Assembly (NCBI RefSeq): GCF_010731715.1 | Contig: NZ_AP022587.1 | Coordinates: forward strand, 2,852,001 to 2,916,000 | Reading direction: 5' to 3' | DNA from: Mycobacterium stomatepiae | Lineage (GTDB): Bacteria; Actinomycetota; Actinomycetes; Mycobacteriales; Mycobacteriaceae | Length of the DNA: 64,000 nt | Shown: piece by piece, positions 21,860-32,952 of the stretch | Layout of the letters: the number at the start of each line of letters is the position of its first letter | How positions within the stretch are numbered: position 1 is the first letter of the stretch | Made by a program: the position numbers and the translations under genes | The notes under the pieces: model-generated | Told to the model about the DNA's origin: nothing | Seen by the model: only the letters and a program-made list of their open reading frames with translations | The model's database searches: none

Positions 21860-22279
21860 CTAGACCCTCCGTCGCTTGGGCGGACGGCAACCGTTGTGCG
21901 GCTGGGGGGTGACGTCGGAGATCGCGCCGACCTCCAGGCCTGCGGCCTGCAGCGAACGGATGGCGGTCTCCCGGCCCGAGCCCGGGCCCTTCACGAACAC
22001 GTCGACCTTGCGCACGCCGTGCTCCTGGGCCTTGCGCGCGGCGTTCTCGGCGGCCAGCTGCGCGGCGAACGGAGTCGATTTCCGCGAGCCTTTGAAACCG
22101 ACGTGGCCCGACGACGCCCAGGCGATGACATTGCCCTGCGGGTCGGTGATGCTCACGATCGTGTTGTTGAAGGTGCTCTTGATGTGCGCGGCACCGTGCG
22201 GGATGTTCTTCTTTTCGCGCTTGCGGGTCTTCTGCCCCTTCTTGGGCGCGGAGGCTGCTGCCTTCTTGGCGGGTGGCAT
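21860..22279 (-). CDS. rpsK: 30S ribosomal protein S11
   Basis: 139 residues. A basic Lys-rich N-terminal tail ([23 protein letters not shown]) leads into the S11 core ([40 protein letters not shown]). It ends in the universally conserved [16 protein letters not shown] tail. It is a platform protein of the 30S subunit. Three bases separate it from rpsM. Confidence 0.96.
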   Translation of the reverse strand: MPPAKKAAASAPKKGQKTRKREKKNIPHGAAHIKSTFNNTIVSITDPQGNVIAWASSGHVGFKGSRKSTPFAAQLAAENAARKAQEHGVRKVDVFVKGPGSGRETAIRSLQAAGLEVGAISDVTPQPHNGCRPPKRRRV

Positions 22280-22282
22280 GGG

Positions 22283-22657
22283 TTACCTGGCCTTCTTCTT
22301 GCCGGCGATGGTGCGCTTGGGGCCCTTGCGGGTACGCGCGTTGGTCTTGGTGCGCTGGCCACGCACCGGCAGGCCGCGGCGGTGCCGCAGGCCCTGGTAG
22401 CAGCCGATCTCGATCTTGCGGCGGATGTCAGCCTGGACCTCGCGGCGCAGGTCACCCTCGACCTTGAGGTTGGCCTCGATGTAGTCGCGCAGGTGGGTCA
22501 GCTGATCGTCGGTGAGGTCCCTGGTGCGCAGATCCCGGTCGATGCCGGTCGCTTCCAAGATCTCGTTGGAGCGGGTTCGGCCGATGCCGAAGATGTACGT
22601 CAGCGCGATCTCCATCCGCTTGTCACGCGGCAGATCGACGCCTACTAGTCGAGCCAT
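22283..22657 (-). CDS. rpsM: 30S ribosomal protein S13
   Basis: 124 residues from ATG 22657 ([15 protein letters not shown]), which matches the normal length. The upstream in-frame ATG at 22750 adds a non-conserved extension and is rejected. The helix-two-turn-helix segment [11 protein letters not shown] and the basic tail [19 protein letters not shown], which contacts P-site tRNA, are present. About 180 bases separate it from rpmJ. Confidence 0.95.
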   Translation of the reverse strand: MARLVGVDLPRDKRMEIALTYIFGIGRTRSNEILEATGIDRDLRTRDLTDDQLTHLRDYIEANLKVEGDLRREVQADIRRKIEIGCYQGLRHRRGLPVRGQRTKTNARTRKGPKRTIAGKKKAR

Positions 22658-22839
22658 AGGTGGCGTTTCCTCTTTTTCTATGCGGAGGTCTGTTCCCAGC
22701 CCGTTCCCGATCTGATCGGGGCCCGGCCTCCGACCGGGCGTGGTAGGCAACGCTCATCCGTCTTTTTGGCGCTTGACGCGCCGGGCAGCCTAGTGGTGCT
22801 GGGAGGTCATCATTTAGTTGTTGTGGGCTGCGGCGAAAC

Positions 22840-22953
22840 CTAGCCCTGGCGCTGCTTGTGACGCGGATCGGAGCAGATCACCATAACCCGCCCATGCCGA
22901 CGGATCACCCTGCACTTGTCGCAAATCGGCTTCACGCTGGGGTTGACCTTCAC
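22840..22953 (-). CDS. rpmJ: 50S ribosomal protein L36 (zinc-binding type)
   Basis: 37 residues from GTG 22953, ending with TAG at 22840-22842. It begins [14 protein letters not shown] and ends DPRHKQRQG. The zinc ligands Cys11, Cys14, Cys27 and His32 are all present, so this is the C+ (zinc) form. It lies between infA and rpsM as usual. The stop of infA is 33 bases upstream. Confidence 0.95.
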
Positions 22954-22986
22954 GGCTTTTCGATCCTGTTCTCGTCTGTTGGTTGG

Positions 22987-23208
22987 TTACTTGTACCGGT
23001 ACACGATGCGGCCCCGGGACAGGTCGTAGGGAGACAACTCCACCACCACCCGATCCTCGGGCAGGATGCGGATGTAGTGCTGCCGCATCTTGCCGCTGAT
23101 GTGGGCAAGCACCTTGTGACCGTTCTCCAGCTCAATGCGAAACATCGCATTGGGCAGGGGCTCGACCACGCGGCCCTCGACCTCGATGGCGCCGTCCTTC
23201 TTGGCCAT
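22987..23208 (-). CDS. infA: Translation initiation factor IF-1
   Basis: 73 residues, the normal length. It is an OB-fold protein beginning [20 protein letters not shown], with the conserved [19 protein letters not shown] and ending RIVYRYK. It binds the 30S A site during initiation. It is the first gene of the minus-strand alpha operon here. Its leader contains a hairpin with a U-tract (23329-23356). Confidence 0.96.
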
Positions 23209-23328
23209 AACTATTCGTCAAATCCTCGTCGTTTAGTTTCGTTGTCATCTGCGCCAACGACGGCACAGCGTTCACACCGACTTTGGAACGTGAGCCGGTG
23301 ACAGGAAATTCCTTGGGAACGGACACAC

Positions 23329-23356
23329 AAAAAAAGCCGGCGCGAAACACGCACCG
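23329..23356 (-). terminator. Intrinsic terminator-like hairpin in the infA leader
   Basis: On the minus strand a 7-bp stem (CGGTGCG pairing with CGCGCCG, one G-U pair) with a 5-base loop is followed by GC and seven U residues. This is an unusually complete rho-independent terminator for a mycobacterium. No minus-strand gene ends just upstream, because the next gene is on the plus strand and starts at 23468. The element therefore lies in the infA leader, about 120 bases before the start codon. It may be a leader attenuator, or it may block antisense transcription from the plus-strand gene. Confidence 0.5.
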
Positions 23357-23467
23357 TCGGTCTATGGTACCCGCTTGTACGGCGTGGCCAAAATCCGTGA
23401 TCGATGCGCTCGCGGGCGGCCACCTCGACCGACCACACAGCGCCTGACAAGCGCATACTTGACCCCA

Positions 23468-25159
23468 ATGATAAGCCCGACAAATCCCGCGCATTCCCTT
23501 GATGGCACCGCGCAGTCACGCAAACCGGTGATATTGACCGTCGACGACGATCCCGCTGTATCGCGCGCTGTGGCCCGGGACCTCCGGCGCAAATACGGCG
23601 AGGATCACCGCATCGTGCGGGCGGAGTCGGGTCCCGAGGCGCTGGAAACCCTCAAGCAGCTCAAACTGCGCGGCGAGACGGTCGCGACGCTCGTCGCCGA
23701 CTACCGGATGCCGCAGATGACGGGCATCGAGTTCCTCGAGCAGGCGATGGACCTGTACCCGGCGGCTCGACGGATTCTGCTGACCGCGTACGCCGACACC
23801 CACGCCGCGATCGACGCCATCAACGTCGTCGACCTCGACCACTACCTGCTCAAGCCGTGGGATCCGCCGGAGCAGAAGCTATACCCCGTCATCGACGCGC
23901 TGCTGGAGGCCTGGCGCGCGGCACCCGAACACGCCATTCCGCATACCAAGGTGATCGGGCATCGCTGGTCGGCACGGTCCTGGGAGGTCCGTGACTTCCT
24001 GGCCCGCAACGGACTGCACTACAACTGGTTCATGGCCGACGAACCCGTCGGCGAGCAGCTGCTTAAGGCTGCCGGTGAGGACGGACTGCGGCTGCCCGTG
24101 GTCATCACCCAGCACGGCGACCCGCTGGTCGAGCCCTCCGACGCCGAACTGGCCGACACGCTGGGCCTGTCCACCCAGCTGTCGCAGGATTTCTACGACC
24201 TGATCGTGATCGGCGGCGGGCCCGCGGGCCTGGCCGCGGCCGTGTACGGCGCCTCCGAGGGCCTGCGCACGGTGCTCATCGAAAGCACCGCGACCGGCGG
24301 GCAGGCCGGCCAGAGCTCCCGGATCGAGAACTACCTCGGCTTCCCGGACGGGGTGTCGGGCGGCCAGCTGGCCCAGCGGGCCCGCCTGCAGGCCGAGAAG
24401 TTCGGCGCCGAGCTGATCACCGCCCGCACGGCCACCGCCCTGGAGATCAACGGGCCCAAACGCACCGTGCGGTTCGCCGACGGCGGTTCGGTCGACGCGC
24501 ACGCGGTCATCCTGGCCACCGGCGTCTCCTACCGGCAGCTGGACGCGACCGGCTGCACCGAGCTGACCGGCCGCGGCGTCTACTACGGTGCCACCACCTT
24601 CGCCTCCGACTGCGACGACGAAGAGATCTACGTGATCGGCGGGGCCAACTCGGCCGGGCAGGCCGCCATGCACCTGTCGAAGACGGCCAAATCGGTGACC
24701 ATCCTGGTGCGCGCCCCCTCACTGGAGGCGTCGATGTCGTACTACTTGATCCAGCAGATCGAGGCGAACCCCAAGATCACCGTCCGCACCTGCACGGAAG
24801 TCGAGTGCGCCACCGGCGACGAGCACCTGGAAAAGCTGACCCTGCTCAACAACCGCACCGGCGAGAGCGAAGACGTCACCTGCGCGCGGATGTTCATCTT
24901 CATCGGGGCCGCCCCGCGCACCGACTGGCTGGACGGGGTGCTGGCCCGCGACGACCACGGCTTCATCCTCACCGGCCCGGACCTGCGCAGCGTGTGCGGA
25001 TGGACGTTGGACCGCCCGCCGCATCATCTGGAAACCAGCGTGCCGGGCGTGTTCGCCACCGGCGACGTCCGCTCCACCTCCGCCAAGCGGGTCGCGGCCG
25101 CCGTCGGCGAGGGGTCGATGGCCGTGATGTTGGTCCACCGCTACCTGGCCGAGTCCTAG
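23468..25159 (+). CDS. Receiver-domain/thioredoxin-reductase-like flavoprotein fusion
   Basis: 563 residues from ATG 23468. Residues ~20-145 form a response-regulator receiver with DDD acid residues near 26-28, phosphoacceptor Asp78 (VADYRMPQMTG) and Lys129 (LLKPWDPP). From ~240 comes a thioredoxin-reductase-like FAD/NAD(P)H domain (DLIVIGGGPAGLAAAVYG, EIYVIGGANSAGQA, FATGDVRS). The usual redox pair CATC is replaced: GVYYGATTFASDC has no CxxC. It is therefore unlikely to reduce thioredoxin and may be a phosphorylation-controlled flavin oxidoreductase. The next gene, 14 bases downstream, is the cognate-looking sensor kinase. Confidence 0.85.
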   Translation: MISPTNPAHSLDGTAQSRKPVILTVDDDPAVSRAVARDLRRKYGEDHRIVRAESGPEALETLKQLKLRGETVATLVADYRMPQMTGIEFLEQAMDLYPAARRILLTAYADTHAAIDAINVVDLDHYLLKPWDPPEQKLYPVIDALLEAWRAAPEHAIPHTKVIGHRWSARSWEVRDFLARNGLHYNWFMADEPVGEQLLKAAGEDGLRLPVVITQHGDPLVEPSDAELADTLGLSTQLSQDFYDLIVIGGGPAGLAAAVYGASEGLRTVLIESTATGGQAGQSSRIENYLGFPDGVSGGQLAQRARLQAEKFGAELITARTATALEINGPKRTVRFADGGSVDAHAVILATGVSYRQLDATGCTELTGRGVYYGATTFASDCDDEEIYVIGGANSAGQAAMHLSKTAKSVTILVRAPSLEASMSYYLIQQIEANPKITVRTCTEVECATGDEHLEKLTLLNNRTGESEDVTCARMFIFIGAAPRTDWLDGVLARDDHGFILTGPDLRSVCGWTLDRPPHHLETSVPGVFATGDVRSTSAKRVAAAVGEGSMAVMLVHRYLAES

Positions 25160-25173
25160 AAGGGTCGCACGTC

Positions 25174-26715
25174 ATGACCGCCGATACGCCGTGTGAGCCC
25201 GACGAGCTACGCAGCCTGTTCCTGTTCGAGGCGCTGACCGACGAACAGCTCGCGGTGTTGTGCAGCAACGGGTGCATCGAGTAGTACCAGCCGGGGCCGA
25301 TCTGTGTGGAAGGTGAACCGGCGACCTGCTTTTACGTGCTGATCGAGGGCGAGCTGACGATGTCCAAGCTCTCCGGCGGCCAGGACATCGAAACCAACCG
25401 GACCTCGCAGCGCGGCGTGTATGCCGGGGCCTGGCGGGCGTTCACAGGCGGGAAGCAGAAGACCTACGACGCGTCGGTCCACGTGACCAAGCCATCGCGA
25501 TTCTTCGTGATGGACGCACCCATCTTCGCCCAGTTAATGCGCGACCAGTTCCCGATGGCCGTGCACCTGCTCGACGGCATCGCCGTCGGCACCGACCGGA
25601 CGCGGCGGATCATCGACAACCGCGAGAAGCTACTGGCGCTGGGCCGGCTGTCGGCGGGGCTGACCCATCAGCTCAACAACCCCGCCGCGGCGATCTCGCG
25701 GGCCGCGTCGGATCTGCGCGAGCGCGTCGCCAACATGCGCCACAAGCTGGCGATGCTCGCCGACGGCACGATCACGGCGGAGGCGTTGAGCGCTTTGGTG
25801 GGGCTGCAGGAGCAGGTCGCCGAGCAGGTCGCCAAGTCGGCGACCCAGCACCTGAGCGCGCTGGAGACTTCCGACCGCGAGGACGCCGTCGGCGACTGAC
25901 TGGAAGACCACGGCATCGACGGCGGGTGGGACATTGCGCCGACCTTCATCGAAGGCGGCATCGACACCGACTGGCTGGAGCGGATTTCCGCGGCCGCCGA
26001 CGAGCTCGAGACGGCCTCGCTGGAGCAGGCGATCCGATGGATCAACTACACCATCGAGAGCGAGCTGCTGATGAACCAGATTCTGGAAGCCAGCAAGCGG
26101 ATTTCGGCGCTGGTCGCCGATGCCAAGCAGTACTCGCAAATGGATCGGGCGCCCTTCCAGGTGGCCAACGTGCACGACTTGCTCTACAGCACCCTGGTGA
26201 TGTTCGCCGACCGGTTGACCAAGGACCCGGGCAAGGAGACCAGTCAGAACCCCGTGATCACCGTGGTCAAGGACTTCGACAAATCGCTTCCCGAAATCCC
26301 TTGCTATCCAGCTGATCTCAACCAGGTTTGGACCAACATCATCGACAACGCGCTCGCCGCGATGCGCGATACGGGCGGCACGCTGACCGTGCGTACCTGC
26401 CGCTACAACGACAACATGGCGCGGGTCGAGATCTGTGACACCGGGCCCGGAGTCCCCGCGGATATTCGCGAGCACATCTTCGAGCCGTTCTTCACCACCA
26501 AACCATTCGGGGAAGGCACCGGCCTCGGACTCGATCTCGCGTTCAACATCGTCGTCAAGAAGCATCGCGGGGATCTGCGGGTGGAATCGGTGCCCGGCGA
26601 CACCAGGTTCATCGTGCTGCTGCCGCTCGAGATGCCGCCCGTCGCCGACGTCGCCGCGGTCGATGACGACGACGTGGACGACGACGACGACGTGGACGAC
26701 GACGACCCGGAATAG
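25174..26715 (+). pseudogene. Cyclic-nucleotide-binding-domain sensor histidine kinase with two in-frame stops
   Basis: One continuous frame of 513 codons from ATG 25174, interrupted by TAG at 25282-25284 (codon 37) and TGA at 25897-25899 (codon 242). Residues on both sides of each stop fit the family, and the TGA is one change from a TGG Trp codon. The encoded parts are a cNMP-binding-like domain (EGEPATCFYVLIEGEL), a His box (LSAGLTHQLNNPAAA), the ATPase N box (NIIDNALAAM), G1 (DTGPGVP) and G2 (GEGTGLGL). A strongly acidic Asp/Val tail ends it. It would pair with the receiver/flavoprotein gene upstream. As read, only fragments can be made. Confidence 0.85.
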
Positions 26716-26743
26716 CCTCACCTCCGGCCGGGTTGGAGACGGC

Positions 26744-27595
26744 ATGACCGATGCAGCTGCAAGCAAGCCCAATCTTGGCCGGTTCGGAGTGTTCGGACGC
26801 GGCGTAACGCCCCAGCAAGCCGAAGAGATCGAGTCGCTCGGCTACGGCGCCGTCTGGGTGGGTGGTTCGCCGCCCGCCGAATTGGCATGGGTGGAGCCCA
26901 TCCTGGAGGCGACGACCACCTTGCAAGTGGCCACCGGGATCGTGAACATCTGGACCGCGCCGGCCAAGGATGTGGCCGAGTCGTTCCACCGGATCGACAA
27001 GGCGTACCCGGACCGCTTCCTGCTCGGGATCGGTGTCGGTCACCGCGAGGTGATCAGCGATTACCGCAAGCCCTACGGCGCGCTGGTGGAGTACCTGGAC
27101 GCACTCGACGAATACGGCGTGCCGGCCCATCGCCGGGTGGTAGCGGCCCTGGGCCCCCGAGTGCTGGAGCTGTCGGGGCAACGCAGCGCCGGCGCGCATC
27201 CGTATCTGACCACTCCGGAGCACACCGCGCACGCGCGTGAGCTGATCGGCGACGCGGCGTTTCTGGCGCCCGAGCACAAGGTGGTGCTGACGACCGACGC
27301 GGAGCAGGCGCGCGCCGTCGGACGCCAGGCGCTGGACATCTACTTCAACCTGGTCAACTATCGCAACAATTGGAAGCGGTGGGGCTTCGCCCAAGACGAG
27401 GTCGTCCGGCCGGGCAGCGACCGCCTGGTCGACGCGGTGGTGGCCTATGGCACCCTCGATGCGATCGCGGCGCGGCTCAACGAACACCTCGCCGCGGGGG
27501 CCGACCACGTGCCCGTGCAGGTCCTGACGAAAGATGAAAACCTGGTCTCGGCGCTGGCTGAACTAGCGGGCCCGTTTGGACTGAACCGCTCGTAA
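26744..27595 (+). CDS. LLM-class F420-dependent oxidoreductase, copy 1
   Basis: 283 residues from ATG 26744, a luciferase-like TIM-barrel protein. It begins KPNLGRFGVFGRGVTPQQAEE and contains GYGAVWVGGSPPAEL, LQVATGIVNIW and FLLGIGVGH, typical of F420-dependent enzymes of actinobacteria. It is clearly paralogous to the next gene, with most motifs identical, including QRSAGAHPYLTTPEHT. The physiological substrate is unknown. It lies 28 bases after the sensor kinase frame and is probably expressed together with copy 2. Confidence 0.8.
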   Translation: MTDAAASKPNLGRFGVFGRGVTPQQAEEIESLGYGAVWVGGSPPAELAWVEPILEATTTLQVATGIVNIWTAPAKDVAESFHRIDKAYPDRFLLGIGVGHREVISDYRKPYGALVEYLDALDEYGVPAHRRVVAALGPRVLELSGQRSAGAHPYLTTPEHTAHARELIGDAAFLAPEHKVVLTTDAEQARAVGRQALDIYFNLVNYRNNWKRWGFAQDEVVRPGSDRLVDAVVAYGTLDAIAARLNEHLAAGADHVPVQVLTKDENLVSALAELAGPFGLNRS

Positions 27596-27617
27596 CCAAC
27601 CGCGGAGGGGAACCTCG

Positions 27618-29504
<1,887 letters not shown>

Positions 29505-29505
<1 letters not shown>

Positions 29506-30125
29506 TGGAAGTGCGCGAACTCAAAGTCCCCGGCGCCTTTGAGATCACCCCGAAAAAGCACGGTGATTCCCGGGGCATGTTCTTCGAATGGTTCACCGAC
29601 CATGACTTCCGGGATTTCGCCGGTCACGGGATGGACGTGCGGCAGGCCAATTGCTCAGTATCGTCGGCCGGCGTGCTGCGCGGGCTGCACTTTGCTCAGC
29701 TACCGCCCAGTCAGGCCAAGTACGTGACCTGCGTGCGCGGTGCGGTGCTCGACGTGGTGGTCGACATTCGGGTGGGCTCGCCGACGTTCGGCCAGTGGGA
29801 CTCGGTGCTGCTCGACGATCAGGATCGCCGGACGATTTACATCTCCGAAGGCCTCGGGCATGGTTTCCTTGCACTGCAAGACAATTCGACGGTGATGTAC
29901 TTGTGCTCGGCGGAATACAGCCCGCAACGCGAACACACCATCTGCGCTACCGACCCGGCCCTGGGCATCGACTGGCCGCTGGTCGACGGCGTCGCCCCGA
30001 GTTTGTCCGACCGCGACGCCGTCGCGCCGAGCTTCGACGAAGTTCGCGCGGCCGGCCTGCTGCCCACCTGGGACGAGGTGCAGAAGTTTGCCGCGCAATT
30101 GCGCGGCCAGGGCAGTGGGGCTTGA
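29505..30125 (+). CDS. rmlC: dTDP-4-dehydrorhamnose 3,5-epimerase
   Basis: 206 residues from ATG 29505, one base overlapping the rmlB stop. It is a cupin-fold epimerase acting after RmlB. Catalytic His62 (LRGLHF) and Tyr132 (TVMYLCS) are in place. The C-terminal PTWDEVQKF segment is typical of mycobacterial RmlC. The rmlB-rmlC pair supplies rhamnose for the cell wall linker and possibly for surface glycolipids. The pair is followed by the acyltransferase array. Confidence 0.94.
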
Positions 30126-30433
30126 GGCACTCGAGGACGCTGCCGAAAAGAGGAGCTTGAGCGCCGCATAAGCTCCCGCGCTGCCGGACGCATATTACCG
30201 TCAGAAGGCTGATCTCGCGCGCGCCCAGAGCTGCTCTTACACAAGGAAATTGGGGGAAAAACTTACGGCCGTGCAATTTGCCGCAACACCTTGGCGGACC
30301 TCATAATATATGTTTATGCGGATAATGTATGCTCATCGGGAATTTGTCATATCCGGTGGACTGGTTCTCCTTGTCGGTCCCGTGACGCTAAGGTGACGCC
30401 GATGACGACCCGCTTAGATGGCGGAAAGCGCCG
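30126..30433. other. Intergenic region between rmlC and the acyltransferase array
   Basis: No gene is visible. A 7-bp inverted repeat (GGAGCTT at 30152-30158 with AAGCTCC at 30170-30176) lies 26 bases after rmlC and may mark a transcript end, although no T-tract follows. Bases ~30281-30350 are markedly AT-rich for this genome (TCATAATATATGTTTATG and GGATAATGTATG). Such a patch can hold a promoter and attract a nucleoid protein such as Lsr2. I could not assign clear -35 and -10 boxes. Confidence 0.45.
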
Positions 30434-31552
30434 ATGAAACTTGGGCAGGTGTTCGATCCGCGAAGCAATGCACTGAACGCCTGGCGGTTGGCGCTCGCGG
30501 CCGAGGTCATCTTTTGGCACACCTTCTCGATCCGGGGTCACCTCCCCTCGCTGCGGGCCGTTCTTCAGCTCCTGCTGTACGTCGGGGTGGACGGGTTCTT
30601 CGCGATTTCGGGGTTCCTCATCACAGCGAGTTGGATGAACAACCCACGCCTGCGCGCATACCTCGCCGCTCGGGCGCTGCGCATCCTGCCCGGCTACTAT
30701 GTCTGCCTGATCGTGACCGCGTTCGTGTTCGCTCCGCTCAGCGTGGCGATTCAGGGCGGTTCGCCGACCAAGTTGCTGTTGTCCTTCGCTCCCTTCGAGT
30801 ACGTCTTGAAGAACAGTGCGGTGCTGTGGCTGAAGTTCGACGTCGGTGGCACCCCGCAAGGCATCCCCAACGCAGGCATCTGGAACGCGTCGCTGTGGTC
30901 ACTCTTCTGGGAAGTCCTGTGCTATCTGGCCGTCGCCGCCATCGGCGTGGCCGGACTCGCCAACCGAAGGTGGGTGTCGCCGGCGATTCTGGTGGTGGCG
31001 ATCGTCGGGGCACTGCAGATGCCGCCCGTTACCTTCCCCGAGGTGTTTCACCGCCCCGAGGGCAGCACGGCGGTGGTGGCCGTCCTGATGTTTTTGGCGT
31101 GCCGCATCGCAATCATGTTCTCGGCCGGGGCGCTGCTGTATCAGTGGCGTGATGTGATTCCCGCCCGCTGGTCGCTGGTCGCGGTGAGCGTGGTCATCGT
31201 GCTGCTGGCCGGCCAGCTGCCGGATTACCGGGTGGTCGCGGCCATCCCGCTGGCCTACGCCGTCGTGGTCTCGGCCTCGCTGCTGAAGAGCAGGCGATTG
31301 CGATTGCGCACCGACGTGTCCTACGGCATGTACATCTACGCCTATCCGACCCAGCAATTGCTGCTCGTCGTCGGCTGGGAAAGCCTCCCTCCGCTCGTTT
31401 TCAGCCTGGCGGTGGCGGTGGCCACCTTGCCCCTGGCCGCGGCGAGCTGGTTCCTGGTCGAGAAGCCGGCGAAGTCGCTGAAGGCGCGGTTGAACCGCAA
31501 AACTTCCGACTCCCGGGAGCAGGTCCTGATAGCTCCGGGGAGCAGGCCCTGA
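30434..31552 (+). CDS. Acyltransferase-3 family membrane protein, array copy 1
   Basis: 372 residues from ATG 30434 (MKLGQVFDPRSNALNAWRL). It is an integral-membrane O-acyltransferase of the AT3 family (OafA/OatA type) with about ten membrane segments. The Arg18-x10-His29 motif (R..LAAEVIFWH), needed for acyl transfer in this family, is present. So are GVDGFFAISGFLITASW, RALRILPGYYVCL, LWSLFWEVLCY and the late SWFLVEKPAKSLKAR. It probably moves acetyl, succinyl or similar groups onto an extracytoplasmic glycan or glycolipid. Five paralogues lie here in tandem, and rmlBC just upstream suggests a cell-surface sugar acceptor, which is inference. Confidence 0.85.
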   Translation: MKLGQVFDPRSNALNAWRLALAAEVIFWHTFSIRGHLPSLRAVLQLLLYVGVDGFFAISGFLITASWMNNPRLRAYLAARALRILPGYYVCLIVTAFVFAPLSVAIQGGSPTKLLLSFAPFEYVLKNSAVLWLKFDVGGTPQGIPNAGIWNASLWSLFWEVLCYLAVAAIGVAGLANRRWVSPAILVVAIVGALQMPPVTFPEVFHRPEGSTAVVAVLMFLACRIAIMFSAGALLYQWRDVIPARWSLVAVSVVIVLLAGQLPDYRVVAAIPLAYAVVVSASLLKSRRLRLRTDVSYGMYIYAYPTQQLLLVVGWESLPPLVFSLAVAVATLPLAAASWFLVEKPAKSLKARLNRKTSDSREQVLIAPGSRP

Positions 31553-31556
31553 TAGC
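31515..31556 (+). repeat. 23-bp near-perfect tandem duplication at the end of copy 1
   Basis: GGGAGCAGGTCCTGATAGC at 31515-31533 recurs at 31538-31556 with one difference (GGCC for GGTC). The period of 23 is not a multiple of three, so the second unit is read in a different frame. It supplies the terminal APGSRP and the stop codon of the acyltransferase. It is a recent small duplication confined to the non-conserved tail. Confidence 0.7.
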
Positions 31557-31755
31557 CACGCCTCCGGAGGTCCCGGCTGGCGGATAGCACCGCACACTGC
31601 TGCTCACGAACCGAAATTGCGGAGGCACCCGCAGCTGGTTTGGCGATCTGCACCTGACCGTATCGCCGCGTCCGCACCCGCCCACCGGCTTTCGGCCGTT
31701 ACGATGGCGCCTACCAGGAGCGGTGCAGTGGCGGAAGTGGCGGAAGTAGTGCGTG

Positions 31756-32895
31756 ATGAAGCTCGAGCAGGTGTTTGAACCACGGCGAAACACATTGAAC
31801 CTGTTCCGGCTGGGACTGGCCGCCGAGGTCATGCTGTTCCACTCCTGGCCCATCACGGGGCACATGCCGCCGCACGCGCTGCTCCAGCTGATGTTCGCGG
31901 TCGGCGTCGACGGGTTCTTCGCGATCTCGGGATTTCTGATCACCGCCAGTTGGCTCCGCGACCCGCGCGTCCGCGACTATCTCGCCGCCCGCGCCCTGCG
32001 TATCCTGCCGGGGCTCTACGTCTGCTTGATCATCACCGCATTCGTGTTCGCCCCGCTCAGCGTCGCGGTTCAGGGTGGGTCGCCCGCAAAACTACTGCAG
32101 TCCAGCGCGCCGTTCACGTACGTCTTGAACAACGCGACCCTGATATCCGTGCTTCAGTTCGACGTCGCCGGCACACCGCTGAAGGTCGCGTCCCCTGGAA
32201 TCTGGAACGCTTCGCTGTGGTCCCTAATCTGGGAAGTCCTGTGTTACATCGCGATCGCTGTTATCGGCGTTGTCGGGCTCGCGAACCGCCGATGGCTCTC
32301 GCCGGCGATCTTGGCGCTCGCGGTACTCGGGGCGACACTGCTGCCGCCACTGACCTTCCCCGGGTCGTGGACCATCCCCCAGCTCGCCGTGCGCTCGGCC
32401 ATCATGTTCTCCGCCGGCGCCCTGATGTATCAGTGGCGCGGGACGATCCCCGCTCGATGGTCACTCGTCGCGGTGAGCGTGGTCATCGTCGTGGCAGCCG
32501 CCGTTTCGCTGCCCGATTACCGCGTGGTCGCGGCCCTTCCGCTGGCATACGCCGTCATCGTCTCGGGTGCCCTGATCCGCAAGGAACGCCTGACGCTACG
32601 CACGGATCTGTCCTACGGCTACTACATTTACGCATTCCCGACTCAGCAGTTGCTGGTGATTTTCGGGCTCGGATTCCTACATCCGGCGGTGTTCTTTGTC
32701 GTTGCGGTCATCGCGACGCTGCCGCTCGCCGCGCTGAGCTGGTTCTGCATAGAGAAGCCCGCGATGAAGCTGAAGTCTCGTCTCAAACGGAAGTGGTCCG
32801 CGCCCGGGCGCCGGAAAGCCGACGGCACGCCCGAGGCCACGGCGACCGACCCCGTCACCGGGCAGCCGACCTCGGGAGTTCACGGCGCGGCGTAG
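31756..32895 (+). CDS. Acyltransferase-3 family membrane protein, array copy 2
   Basis: 379 residues from ATG 31756 (MKLEQVFEPRRNTLNLFRL). A GTG one codon earlier is possible but less like the paralogues. R18-x10-H29 is kept (R..LAAEVMLFH), along with GVDGFFAISGFLITASWL, LWSLIWEVLCY and YYIYAFPTQQL. It has about ten membrane helices and a longer, polar C-terminal tail (PGRRKADGTPEATATD) than the other copies. About 200 bases separate it from copy 1, so it may have its own promoter. It is closest by eye to copy 3. Confidence 0.85.
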   Translation: MKLEQVFEPRRNTLNLFRLGLAAEVMLFHSWPITGHMPPHALLQLMFAVGVDGFFAISGFLITASWLRDPRVRDYLAARALRILPGLYVCLIITAFVFAPLSVAVQGGSPAKLLQSSAPFTYVLNNATLISVLQFDVAGTPLKVASPGIWNASLWSLIWEVLCYIAIAVIGVVGLANRRWLSPAILALAVLGATLLPPLTFPGSWTIPQLAVRSAIMFSAGALMYQWRGTIPARWSLVAVSVVIVVAAAVSLPDYRVVAALPLAYAVIVSGALIRKERLTLRTDLSYGYYIYAFPTQQLLVIFGLGFLHPAVFFVVAVIATLPLAALSWFCIEKPAMKLKSRLKRKWSAPGRRKADGTPEATATDPVTGQPTSGVHGAA

Positions 32896-32952
32896 GCCGG
32901 CTGCCTTTCGGCCCGCTCAGTGCCCGGCGCCAATCGACTACCTTTGGCGTGG

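Noticed and set aside
25897..25899. In-frame TGA in the sensor kinase as selenocysteine
   Set aside because: No SECIS-like stem follows, the family has Trp rather than Cys at this place by context, and a second stop (TAG) occurs in the same gene.
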